Positions 17,526-25,811 of a DNA stretch of 64,000 nucleotides are shown one piece after another. The notes beneath the pieces were generated by a model, which saw only the letters and a program-made list of their open reading frames with translations, searched no databases and was not told the DNA's origin. Both the position numbers and the translations under genes were made by a program. This DNA is from RCIO01 sp965232405. Its GTDB lineage: Bacteria; Pseudomonadota; Alphaproteobacteria; Rhizobiales; Rhizobiaceae. The stretch is from assembly GCA_965232405.1 (NCBI GenBank), contig OZ246966.1, positions 1,674,001 through 1,738,000 of the forward strand, read 5' to 3'. Position 1 is the stretch's first letter, and the number at the start of each line of letters is the position of its first letter.

Positions 17526-18381
17526 GTTCCTCCACCCTTCTTGTCTCCCCCATCGCGCCACAAATGACGCTTTCTCCATTCAGAAACAGCGCGGCGGCCT
17601 CGACAAGGCCGCGCTGCCGGTAATTCTCGGCCACCGCGAGACCTTTTGCCAGCGCCTGTCGGACTTCGACTGACGTGAGGCCGCCGACGCCGGTTGTTAC
17701 CAGTCGCGTACCAAGATCGGTATCGGGCTGCAGGTCGCTCGCTTTCTCGCGACGAACAGCCGGGTGGCCGGGCAAATCGACGGCGTTGGCGATCAGCGTC
17801 GCTGCCACATCGGCCTCAGCCGCCGAACGCGCCAGAACAGTCACCGCATCGGCAATGCCGAAAGAGAACGACCGCCCGCGCCAGCCAGACGTGGCGATGC
17901 CGCGCACCGGCGAATTGGCGTCCACGTCGATCCTGTCGCCGAAGCCATTGCCACTTCCAGCGATTGCCAGCCTCATCCGCGCAGCGGGTGCAAGATGGAT
18001 GGCGCTGTCACCGCCATTGTTGACATAGGCGCGCTCGAGATCGCGGCCGGCGACAAGAGATGCGAGGATTTCATCCGCCACGCTTCCCGCAACCGCCGCC
18101 ATCGGTGTCACGAAGACATCGCCGAATGGCCGAACGGCGCGTACCATGCGGCGTGCCGCTGTGCCCGCGAAATCACGCCCGGCAGGTGGCAATTCGCTGC
18201 GAAGGTTCGGCAGTTCCGCGACGAGTTCTTCAAGAATGGTGGAGAACCTGTCAGCGGCTTGACGGTATGCTGCCCTGATTTCGGTCTCCGCGCCGAAGGC
18301 TTCGACGATCAGGTCAATCGGCCCGTGGTTCAGGTGAAGACGCCTGCCGTCCGGCAGCATGGCGATCTGCGGGCCGTTCAT
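17518..18381 (-). CDS. UPF0280 family protein (ApbE-like fold)
   Basis: The 287-residue protein matches the UPF0280 family, distant relatives of the ApbE flavin transferases. Telling segments are FVTPMAAVAGSVADEIL, AYVNNGGDSAIHL and the RGIATSGWRGRSFSFGIADAVTV block. The function is unknown in the literature I know. It overlaps the 6-hydroxynicotinate reductase homologue by four bases and PF06684 by eight. Because ApbE attaches flavin to proteins, a flavin-handling role for the neighbouring reductase is one possibility. Direct action on a ring intermediate is another. Neither can be decided from sequence. Confidence 0.82.
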   Translation of the reverse strand: MNGPQIAMLPDGRRLHLNHGPIDLIVEAFGAETEIRAAYRQAADRFSTILEELVAELPNLRSELPPAGRDFAGTAARRMVRAVRPFGDVFVTPMAAVAGSVADEILASLVAGRDLERAYVNNGGDSAIHLAPAARMRLAIAGSGNGFGDRIDVDANSPVRGIATSGWRGRSFSFGIADAVTVLARSAAEADVAATLIANAVDLPGHPAVRREKASDLQPDTDLGTRLVTTGVGGLTSVEVRQALAKGLAVAENYRQRGLVEAAALFLNGESVICGAMGETRRVEEHA

Positions 18382-19910
18382 TTGCTCTTCGCCTTGGCGG
18401 ACAGCAGACGCGGCATGATCTGGCCGCTGGTGGCGGGTGAGACACGGCGGTCATTGTAGTACTCGCCGCCTTTTTCCAGCACGTCGGGGATGGAACGGAT
18501 TTCGGCCTCGTAGCCGCCGAGAGCCAAATAATCCTCTCGCCGCATGGTGAACTCGATCGGCGCGACCAGCGCCGGTGTCGGCACATAACCAAAGGCGTTG
18601 TCGGGCAGGCGAATGACATCCACCATCAGCGTGATGCCGCCGCCCGGCCAGACATAGACTGGTGCGCCGCCGCAGGTGACGTAGGTCTGCAGCCCATGCA
18701 CGGAACGGGTGAGATTGACCGGGTTTTCGGTGACGCCGGCGCGCAACGAACCACCGGCACCGCCCATGAACATCACGGTGCAAAGGGCCGGCTCGCAGTT
18801 GTCCTCGATCAGATCGACGGATTTGCGCAGCCGATCGGGGAACGGCTTCGCGACCGGCTTCAGGTCTTCATCCAGCTCGTAATAGGCGAACTGCTCGCCG
18901 GTGGTGGAAACCATCAGCATGGAAAGGCCCGGCCTCGCGCCCTTCTTGGCGTTCCAGTCGCCGAGGATTGCCAGCGGATCGGTGAGCGAGGTGCCGCCCC
19001 AGCCAACGCCCGGTTCGGCGACCTTGAAATAGCGGCCGGGCGTGGAGCGTCTTCCATTGATGCGGATGCCCGTTTCTTCCCAGCCGATCACCTTGCCTGC
19101 TTGGTGTTCGGACACCACTCCGGTGATGTGGTCATCGACGACAACCACCTCGTCAACGAGGTCCTTCCATTGCGTCGCGAACATGCCGATGGTCGCCGAA
19201 CCGCACCCGACGCGCATGCGATGCTCGGCAACGCCATCGATGACAGGTGGCGCGCCCGCCTGCACAATTACGGTCGAGCCGCCTTCGATAGTGAGTTCAA
19301 CGGGTTGCTTGTTGCAAAGAGCCAGCAGCGTGTCGCAGGTGATGCGGCCCTCGGCCTTCGAGCCGCCGGTGAGATGGCGCACGCCGCCCAGAGACAGCAT
19401 CTGCGATCCATATTCGGCGGTGGTCACATGGCCGACCGGCTCGCCCTTTGCGAGCACCGTCGCGGCCTCGGGTCCGAGGTGGCGGTCGGTGTCGATCTTC
19501 ACCTTGACGCCGCAATAGGAGAAAATCCCCTCCGTCACGACCGTGACCAGATCGACACCGTCGACCTCCTGACTGACGATGAAGGGAGCGGGCTTGTAGT
19601 CGGGATAGGTGGTGCCGGCGCCTATAGCGGTGACGAAACGCGGCGATGTGTTGACCGGGTTGCCGTCCCAGCTCTCTTCGGCCCCTTCCACGAAGGGTAC
19701 GACCTCGCCGCCATCCTCCGCGACCTGCTCAAGTATGACGACAGGATCGCTGCGCACGATGCGACCGCCGAAATTGCCGTAGCGGTCGCAGGCGCCGGTG
19801 CGGCCCTCGGCGATGTAACACATCACCGGGCAGGCGTCGCAGCGCAGCTTCTCGCCCTGCGCCTTAGCGCCGGGGTCGTGGGTTTCGAACCGTTCGGAGA
19901 GCTCGCTCAT
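18378..19910 (-). CDS. 6-hydroxynicotinate reductase family protein
   Basis: The 510-residue product resembles 6-hydroxynicotinate reductase (Hnr) of anaerobic nicotinate fermentation and its proteobacterial homologues. Hnr reduces the pyridine ring to 1,4,5,6-tetrahydro-6-oxonicotinate using ferredoxin. The N-terminus has a four-cysteine Fe-S site (C24, C27, C31 and C41 in CDACPVMCYIAEGRTGACDRYG). Later come EGIFSYCGVKVKIDTD, VGCGSATIGMF and a glycine-rich TVMFMGGAGGSLRAGV. Start and stop overlap the flanking genes by ATGA. The preceding hydroxylase would make the hydroxylated ring it reduces. Substrate identity (nicotinate or another azaheterocycle) is inferred from the family and from pncA next door. 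Confidence 0.8.
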   Translation of the reverse strand: MSELSERFETHDPGAKAQGEKLRCDACPVMCYIAEGRTGACDRYGNFGGRIVRSDPVVILEQVAEDGGEVVPFVEGAEESWDGNPVNTSPRFVTAIGAGTTYPDYKPAPFIVSQEVDGVDLVTVVTEGIFSYCGVKVKIDTDRHLGPEAATVLAKGEPVGHVTTAEYGSQMLSLGGVRHLTGGSKAEGRITCDTLLALCNKQPVELTIEGGSTVIVQAGAPPVIDGVAEHRMRVGCGSATIGMFATQWKDLVDEVVVVDDHITGVVSEHQAGKVIGWEETGIRINGRRSTPGRYFKVAEPGVGWGGTSLTDPLAILGDWNAKKGARPGLSMLMVSTTGEQFAYYELDEDLKPVAKPFPDRLRKSVDLIEDNCEPALCTVMFMGGAGGSLRAGVTENPVNLTRSVHGLQTYVTCGGAPVYVWPGGGITLMVDVIRLPDNAFGYVPTPALVAPIEFTMRREDYLALGGYEAEIRSIPDVLEKGGEYYNDRRVSPATSGQIMPRLLSAKAKSK

Positions 19911-22654
19911 CGTGCAGCCTTCGCTGCATGGATCGCAGCCAGCACGCGCGAGGGCGTGGCCGGAACCTTGGTGACCAGCGCCCCCGTGGCGTCGCGAATG
20001 GCGTTGAGGATCGCCGGCGCGGTGGGGATCAGCACATGCTCGCCCAGTCCCTTGGCCCCGAACGGACCTTCCGGGTCCGGCACCTCGACCAGGATCGTCT
20101 CGATTGGAGGCACGTCACCGATGGTCGGTATCAGGTAATCGTGCAAATTCTCGGTGCGGCCGGGAACATATTCCTCCATCAACGCCATGCCGATGCCTTG
20201 CGCGATGCCGCCCTCGACCTGACCCTCGGCCAGCAGCGGGTTGATGGCGCGGCCGACATCGTGCGCGGCGGTGATCTTGATCAGCTCCACCGTGCCCAGC
20301 TTCGTGTCGACGGCAATCTCGACGATCTGCGCGCCCCAGCCATAGACGGCATAGGGTTTGCCCTGACCGTTTTCGTCGAGCGGTACGGTCGGCGGGTCGT
20401 AGGTTTCGTCGGCGCGGAAAACAAAGCCGTCGGTGTCGGCGGGCAATCCGGAGAGATCGATGGTGCGGCTCGCCGCCCCTTCGCGGATGATGAGTGCGCC
20501 GTTCTCCAGCGCGATTTCGGCGTCGTCGGAAACGTTGGCGTAGCGCAGGATCGTCTCGCGCAATGCACGGCCGGACTTCTCCGCTGCCTTGCCGGAAATG
20601 TAGGTCTGGCGCGAACCGGAGGTCTTGCCGGCGTCGGGCGTGATGGCCGTGTCGGCGCCGGCAAAGGTGAAGGCGGACAAGGGCAGACCCAGCGCATCGG
20701 CACATATCTGCGGGATCACCGTATTCGAGCCCTGGCCGATATCGACCGCGCCCTGATGCAACACCAGCCTGCCGTCGCCGGTGATGCCGAGCTTCATGGT
20801 TGACGGGTTCGGAATGCCGGTATTGCCGCAGCCATACCAGCACGACGCAACGCCGACGCCGCGACGGACATGACCGTTCTTCGCATTGTGCGCCTCGGCA
20901 TCCGCAAGCGCGCGTTGCCACGGCTCCTTCAGTGCCTCGAGGCATTCGACGATACCGATGCCGCTGTCCATGACATGGCCGCAAACCGTCGGCTGGCCGT
21001 TGCGCAGCGCGTTCTTCAGCCGGAATTCCAGCCGGTCGACGTCGAGCTTGCCGGCCAGTTCGTCATAGAGCGTTTCCTGCATGATTGCAGCCTGCGGCAC
21101 GCCGAAACCACGGAACGCGCCCGACACAGGTCCATTGGTGTGAATGCCGCGCCCGACTGCCCGGTAGTTCGGTGTGAAGTATGGCCCGGACGCATGAACC
21201 GGCACGCGTGTCGCCACCGTCGGACCCCAGCTCGCATAGGCGCCGGTGTTGAAATCGCCGTCGAACACCATGCCGGTGATGCGGCCTTCAGCATCAGCGC
21301 CGATGGTCGCCTGCATCTCGGCCGGATGCCGCTTGGTGGTCGACATCATGGATTCGTTGCGGGTGTAGGCAAGGGCCACCGGGCGTCCGGTCTTCAGCGC
21401 TGCCAGTCCAATCAGCGGCTGCAGCGAGAGGTCGAGCTTTGAGCCGAAGCCGCCGCCCGTGGCGGTAGGCAGGATGCGCACCTTCTCCGGCGGCAAGCCC
21501 AGCACACGCGCGGTGTCGTCGCGATCCATCACAGGAGCCTGTGTGCACGCCTGGATGACAAGCGTGTCGCCGTCCATCCATGCGCAGCCGGCCTCCGGCT
21601 CGATATAAGCGTGCTCGACATAGGAGGTCTCGATGCGCCCGCTGGCTGTGACATGCGAGCCGGCAAGAGCGACATCGGCGTCGCCGCGCTGCACCTTGCC
21701 CTGGGCAACGACATTGCCGGGACGCCCGTCATGCATTTGGGGACTCGATTTGCCTTCGGCGACGGTCAGCGCGTGGTCGCGCGCCTGCCACTCGACCGGG
21801 AAGTCTGCGGGATCGAGCGCAGCGATCGTCTCCTTCTCGCCGACGACGATTGCGACGGCCTCGCCGCGGAAGCGGGCAAAACCATCGGCAAGTGCGGGTT
21901 GATCGGCGAAAGGCGGGATGACGCCAAACGCGTTGATGCCGGCGATATCGGCCGATGTGTAAACCCCGACCAGACCGGGATTGTCTGCGACATAGGCATC
22001 AAGGTCACCGAAGGTGAAACCGGCATGCCAGTGAGGCGAGCGGATCACCAGCAGCGACAGCGCGTCCGACGGGAAGCTGTCCGCGCCGAAGCGATCTGTG
22101 CCGAGCACCTTGGGCAAACCGTCGAGACGTGCCGGCGATGAGCCGACGGCGCAGCCCGCCCTGGGCGGGAGTTCCGGCACAGCCGGCGCGTTCGAGCCGA
22201 CATCCATCACCGCCGCGATGATCTTGCGGTAGCCGGTGCAGCGGCACAGAACGCCGCCCAGCGAATCGCGAACCTCGGCCTCATTCGGGCGCGGGTTGTC
22301 TTCCAGCAGCCGCGCCGCGGCGACAAGAAAGCCCGGCGTGCAGATGCCGCATTGTGCCGCGCCGTGGCGCAGGAAGGACACCTGCAAGGCGGAAATCGTG
22401 CCATTTGCGAGACCTTCGACCGTTCTGATTTCCGCGCCTTCCGCGCTTGCCGCCGGCACGAGGCAGGCGCATGCGAGTTCGCCATCTATGGAAACAGTGC
22501 AGGCACCGCAATCTCCGGCGTCGCAGCCAACCTTGGTCCCGGTCAGGCCTAACTGATCGCGCAGCACCGCCGACAAACGCGCGGTTGGCGCAACCTCGAC
22601 CGCAACCGGGTTGTCATTGACGGTGAAGGTCAGAGGCGCTTTTTCGAGCATCAT
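19907..22654 (-). CDS. Molybdenum hydroxylase, fused [2Fe-2S] and Mo-cofactor subunits
   Basis: The 915-residue xanthine-dehydrogenase-family protein joins two subunits that are often separate. Residues 1-155 are the double [2Fe-2S] domain (C44/C49/C52, then C102/C105 and C137/C139). From about 165 to the end is the molybdopterin-binding chain with TGGGFGSKLD and the catalytic-glutamate motif GAKGLGEH near the C-terminus. Such enzymes add an oxygen from water to a carbon beside a ring nitrogen. With the FAD subunit encoded just upstream it forms a complete hydroxylase. Position before the 6-hydroxynicotinate reductase homologue fits nicotinate 6-hydroxylation, but substrate motifs are not decisive. 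Confidence 0.88.
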   Translation of the reverse strand: MMLEKAPLTFTVNDNPVAVEVAPTARLSAVLRDQLGLTGTKVGCDAGDCGACTVSIDGELACACLVPAASAEGAEIRTVEGLANGTISALQVSFLRHGAAQCGICTPGFLVAAARLLEDNPRPNEAEVRDSLGGVLCRCTGYRKIIAAVMDVGSNAPAVPELPPRAGCAVGSSPARLDGLPKVLGTDRFGADSFPSDALSLLVIRSPHWHAGFTFGDLDAYVADNPGLVGVYTSADIAGINAFGVIPPFADQPALADGFARFRGEAVAIVVGEKETIAALDPADFPVEWQARDHALTVAEGKSSPQMHDGRPGNVVAQGKVQRGDADVALAGSHVTASGRIETSYVEHAYIEPEAGCAWMDGDTLVIQACTQAPVMDRDDTARVLGLPPEKVRILPTATGGGFGSKLDLSLQPLIGLAALKTGRPVALAYTRNESMMSTTKRHPAEMQATIGADAEGRITGMVFDGDFNTGAYASWGPTVATRVPVHASGPYFTPNYRAVGRGIHTNGPVSGAFRGFGVPQAAIMQETLYDELAGKLDVDRLEFRLKNALRNGQPTVCGHVMDSGIGIVECLEALKEPWQRALADAEAHNAKNGHVRRGVGVASCWYGCGNTGIPNPSTMKLGITGDGRLVLHQGAVDIGQGSNTVIPQICADALGLPLSAFTFAGADTAITPDAGKTSGSRQTYISGKAAEKSGRALRETILRYANVSDDAEIALENGALIIREGAASRTIDLSGLPADTDGFVFRADETYDPPTVPLDENGQGKPYAVYGWGAQIVEIAVDTKLGTVELIKITAAHDVGRAINPLLAEGQVEGGIAQGIGMALMEEYVPGRTENLHDYLIPTIGDVPPIETILVEVPDPEGPFGAKGLGEHVLIPTAPAILNAIRDATGALVTKVPATPSRVLAAIHAAKAAR

Positions 22655-23523
22655 GCGGCGACTGCCTCCGACCCGTCAGCTCCAACGGCCATCAGCAACG
22701 CGCGGCCGACAATCTCCCTGGCTGCTTCAACCCGGTAACCGGCCGATCCTCTGACATCGTCGATTGGTGACAAGCTCGCGAAGTGATCGTGTTCGATTAC
22801 GTCAGGCAGTGTCGCATCGGCCGGCCGGCCGACAAGTGCGGTTTCCAGTCCCATGAGCCGCTGCGCAACCGGCGAGCAGGCTCCGATGGCGACACGCGCG
22901 GCCAATATGCGCCCCCCGTCATCGATCTCGACATTGGCTGCGGCCATGGCGATCGAGATCACCAGATAGCGGCGCGCGCCGAGCTTGACGAAGCCTGAGC
23001 GGCCGCCGGTAGCGGTTTTGGGAATGCGGATTGCCGTCAATAGCTCATCGGGCTTCCGCGCCGTCTTGCGATTGCCGAGAATGAATTTGGAGAGCGGAAG
23101 GGTCCGGCTTGCCCTTGCCGAACGCAACTCGACTTCGGCATCCAGCGCCAGCAGCGGCGGTACACCGTCAGCCGCCGGCGAGGCATTACACAGATTGCCG
23201 GCCACAGTCCCCCGATTCTGTATCTGAATAGAGCCGACCTCGCGGGCCGCCAGCTTCAGCGCATCGAAGGCCGGGGGCAGTTCGTGCCGCAGAACGCTGG
23301 TCCAGCTTGTCCGCCCACCGAAAACAAACTCGTCGTCGGTCACGGTGATGCGGTCGAGTTCGTCGAGGCTGTTGATGTCCAGAACGTCGCGTTTCAGCGG
23401 CAGCGCGCCAAGCGCCGGATAGAAATCCGTTCCGCCAGCCAGAATCCACCAGTCGCCTTCCGCCAGAAGGCCCAGCGCTTCATCAACCGTGCGCGGTTTT
23501 GCGTAGCGGACCAAGGTTCCCAC
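22651..23523 (-). CDS. FAD-binding subunit of the molybdenum hydroxylase
   Basis: The 290-residue protein is the medium (FAD) subunit of xanthine-dehydrogenase-type enzymes. It has WWILAGGTDFYPAL near the N-terminus and the second flavin segment QNRGTVAGNLCNASPAADGVPPLLALDAEVEL, followed by a CO-dehydrogenase flavoprotein C-terminal domain. It passes electrons from the Fe-S clusters to an acceptor. I chose GTG at 23523; a TTG at 23514 with GGAG eight bases upstream is as good. It is the first gene of the operon and overlaps the next by ATGA. Upstream is the operator-like palindrome at 23560. Confidence 0.88.
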   Translation of the reverse strand: MGTLVRYAKPRTVDEALGLLAEGDWWILAGGTDFYPALGALPLKRDVLDINSLDELDRITVTDDEFVFGGRTSWTSVLRHELPPAFDALKLAAREVGSIQIQNRGTVAGNLCNASPAADGVPPLLALDAEVELRSARASRTLPLSKFILGNRKTARKPDELLTAIRIPKTATGGRSGFVKLGARRYLVISIAMAAANVEIDDGGRILAARVAIGACSPVAQRLMGLETALVGRPADATLPDVIEHDHFASLSPIDDVRGSAGYRVEAAREIVGRALLMAVGADGSEAVAA

Positions 23524-23559
23524 TCCGGCTTCTCGGCGCTGTCGCGACGGGCCGAATTC

Positions 23560-23575
23560 ATTCGTATGCAAATGA
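23560..23575. promoter_or_regulatory. Operator-like palindrome between molybdenum hydroxylase operon and pncA
   Basis: ATTCGTATGCAAATGA matches the sequence upstream of hyuA (ATTAGTATACAAATGA) at 14 of 16 positions. It lies about 40 bp before the FAD-subunit start and 78 bp before pncA, a position suited to controlling both divergent units. The binding protein may be the GntR regulator at 27116 or the operon's own MarR; not shown. Confidence 0.5.
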
Positions 23576-23651
23576 TATCAGCGGCCAGCCACTTGTCAAA
23601 GACAAGAATTCCGGCTTCCCTTCGTAGTGGACAGACGAGAGAGGACAAGCC

Positions 23652-24251
23652 GTGCCGGATGAAGCGCTGATCGTGATCGACGTGCAGAATGATTTCTGCC
23701 CCGGTGGGGCACTGGCCGTCGAGAACGGCGACCAGGTCGTGCCGGTCATCAACGAGCTGATCGAGCGATTTGAACATGTTGTGCTGACGCAGGACTGGCA
23801 CCCGGCCGGCCATTCGAGCTTCGCATCGCAGCACGACGGCAAGGAGCCGTTCGGCACGGTGACCATGCCCTATGGCGAGCAGACGCTCTGGCCGGATCAC
23901 TGCATCCAGGGATCGCAGGGTGCCGAATTCCATTCCGGGCTTGAGTGGATCAAGGCCGAACTCGTCGTGCGCAAGGGTTTCCGCAAGGCAATCGACAGCT
24001 ATTCGGCGTTCTTCGAAAACGACCACACCACACCGACCGGGCTTGGCGGCTATCTCAAGGAGCGCGGCATCCGCAAAGTGACGATGGCCGGGCTGGCGAC
24101 CGATTTCTGCGTTGCCTATTCTGCCCTCGACGCTGCGAAGCTCGGCTTCGGTGTCACGGTCGTGATGGAAGGCTGCCGTGCCATCGACCTTGGCGGCTCG
24201 CTAGCTGCGATGACGGCAAAGATGCAGGAAGCCGGCGTGGTTCTGGTCTGA
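23652..24251 (+). CDS. pncA: Nicotinamidase
   Basis: Hydrolyses nicotinamide to nicotinate and ammonia in the cytoplasm. The 199-residue product has the catalytic triad Asp10 (VIDVQNDFCPGG), Lys108 (VVRKGF) and Cys153 (GLATDFCVAYSA). Metal ligands are Asp48 and His50 (TQDWHPAGH) and His83 (WPDHC). It starts at a GTG behind GAGAGGACA. It feeds PncB (298-1605) in NAD salvage. Because it is divergent from the 6-hydroxynicotinate-reductase-like operon and shares its control region, it may also supply nicotinate for breakdown. It converges on hemA with 18 bases between stops. Confidence 0.95.
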   Translation: MPDEALIVIDVQNDFCPGGALAVENGDQVVPVINELIERFEHVVLTQDWHPAGHSSFASQHDGKEPFGTVTMPYGEQTLWPDHCIQGSQGAEFHSGLEWIKAELVVRKGFRKAIDSYSAFFENDHTTPTGLGGYLKERGIRKVTMAGLATDFCVAYSALDAAKLGFGVTVVMEGCRAIDLGGSLAAMTAKMQEAGVVLV

Positions 24252-24269
24252 GCAGCCCGCGGGTGCAGC

Positions 24270-25484
24270 CTAGGCGACCGCCCTTGCCAGCGCGCATTGC
24301 GACCACAGTTCGGACAGCGCGTTGACCAGCTTGTCGATGTCGGCGTCCGAATGCAGCGGCGTCGGCGTAATGCGAAGCCGTTCGGTCTTGCGCGGCACGG
24401 TGGGGTAGTTGATCGGCTGCACATAGATACCGTGCTCTTCGAGCAGGATGTCGGAAATCCACTTGCACTTGGCTGCGTCGCCGACCATCACCGGCACGAT
24501 GTGGCTGGGGTTCGGCATGTAGGGAATGCCGATGGCGTCGAGCCGGGCGCGGACTTTTGCCACGCGCTCCTTGTGGCGCATGCGCTCCACATCGGATGTC
24601 TTCAGATGGCTGATCGAGGCGATCGCGCCGGCAGCGACCGCCGGAGGCAGCGCGGTGGTGAAGATGAAGCCGCTCGCATAGGAGCGAATGAAGTCGATCA
24701 GGTTGGCGGATGCGGTGATGTAACCGCCGATCACGCCAAAGGCCTTGCCGAGCGTGCCTTCGATCACGGTGACGCGGTCCATCAGCCCTTCGCGCTCGGC
24801 GATGCCGCCGCCGCGCGGACCGTACATGCCAACCGCATGGACCTCGTCGAGATAGGTCATCGCGCCATGCTTTTCGGCCACCGCCAGAATGTCGGCTATC
24901 GGTGCAATGTCGCCATCCATCGAATAAACGCTCTCGAAGGCGACGATCTTCGGCACGTCCGGTCCGTATTCGGACAGCTGACGGTCGAGATCGGCCACGT
25001 CATTGTGCTTCCAGATGCGCTTTTCGGCCTTGGAATGGCGCACGCCCTCGATCATTGAGGCGTGGTTGCCGGCATCGGAAAAGATTACGCAGCCGGGTAT
25101 GTTGGCGCCCAGCGTGGACAGCGTCGTCCAGTTGGACACGTATCCCGAGGTGAAGATCAGCGCCGATTCCTTGCCATGCAGATCGGCAAGCTCGCGCTCA
25201 AGCAGCACATGGTAATGATTGGTGCCTGAAATGTTGCGCGTGCCGCCGGCACCTGCGCCACATTTGTCCAGCGCCTCATGCATGGCCGCAATCACGCCCG
25301 GATGCTGGCCCATGCCGAGATAGTCGTTTGAACACCAGACCGTCACATCGCCGGTGCCGCCATCCGAGTAGCGGGTCGCGGTCGGGAATGAGCCGGCGCG
25401 CCGTTCCAGTTCGGCAAATATGCGGTAGCGACCCTCATCGTGGAGGTCGTTCAGCTTCGTGGCGAAAAAGGCTTCGAAGTCCAT
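24270..25484 (-). CDS. hemA: 5-aminolevulinate synthase
   Basis: Condenses glycine and succinyl-CoA to 5-aminolevulinate, the first step of tetrapyrrole synthesis by the Shemin route used in alphaproteobacteria. The 404-residue PLP enzyme has GAGAGGTRNISGTNHYH (about 76-92), the aspartate in YLDEVHAVGMYG, and the PLP lysine Lys247 in EGTLGKAFG. Start and length match rhizobial and Rhodobacter HemA. A long upstream region with an FNR/FixK-type box at 25647 points to oxygen control. It converges with pncA. Confidence 0.97.
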   Translation of the reverse strand: MDFEAFFATKLNDLHDEGRYRIFAELERRAGSFPTATRYSDGGTGDVTVWCSNDYLGMGQHPGVIAAMHEALDKCGAGAGGTRNISGTNHYHVLLERELADLHGKESALIFTSGYVSNWTTLSTLGANIPGCVIFSDAGNHASMIEGVRHSKAEKRIWKHNDVADLDRQLSEYGPDVPKIVAFESVYSMDGDIAPIADILAVAEKHGAMTYLDEVHAVGMYGPRGGGIAEREGLMDRVTVIEGTLGKAFGVIGGYITASANLIDFIRSYASGFIFTTALPPAVAAGAIASISHLKTSDVERMRHKERVAKVRARLDAIGIPYMPNPSHIVPVMVGDAAKCKWISDILLEEHGIYVQPINYPTVPRKTERLRITPTPLHSDADIDKLVNALSELWSQCALARAVA

Positions 25485-25774
25485 ACCAGTCTCGTATTGC
25501 GCCGGATTAGAGCGTTTCTAATATCCGTATCGGCAAATTATGCCTTCCGCGCAAGACGAAAGGCCGTTTCCGGGTGCGTCCGATTGCCCCCTCGGGACAA
25601 GCGACGGCGAATGGAAATTCTCTACGCTGCCTTGTCGCCCGCGGCGTTGATCTCTGTCAACTTACGGAAACTTGAAGGACATGCGCCAAAACCCGGCGTT
25701 CCGTGCTGTGGCTACGGAAGCCGGCCCGCGGACGACAAAATCGGCGTCTTGAGCGTTATTGAAAAGAAACAGGT
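25485..25774. other. hemA upstream control region
   Basis: About 290 bases between hemA and the terminator of the MetE-like gene contain no gene. A GAG-rich 5' leader runs up to hemA. The one recognisable signal is the FNR/FixK-type box at 25647-25660. A small inverted repeat, TTAGAGCGTTTCTAA, lies 20-35 bases upstream of the hemA start and may overlap the promoter or leader. Confidence 0.5.
25647..25660. promoter_or_regulatory. FNR/FixK-type anaerobox upstream of hemA
   Basis: TTGATCTCTGTCAA fits the FixK/FnrL consensus TTGA-N6-TCAA exactly and extends to GTTGA..TCAAC. It is about 163 bp before the hemA start. Oxygen-dependent control of hemA through such a box is known in several rhizobia and Rhodobacter, so the placement agrees with known biology. 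Confidence 0.75.
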
Positions 25775-25804
25775 ACCGGGACCCGGCCCCCACCGGGTCC
25801 CGGT
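25775..25804 (-). terminator. Terminator hairpin after the MetE-like gene
   Basis: ACCGGGACCCGG (25775-25786) pairs perfectly with CCGGGTCCCGGT (25793-25804) over a six-base loop, giving a 12-bp GC-rich stem. On the minus strand it is followed by ACCTGTTTCTTTTC, a loose T-rich tail. It begins 8 bases after the stop codon of the 25812-26945 gene. Confidence 0.75.
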
Positions 25805-25811
25805 CAGGTTG

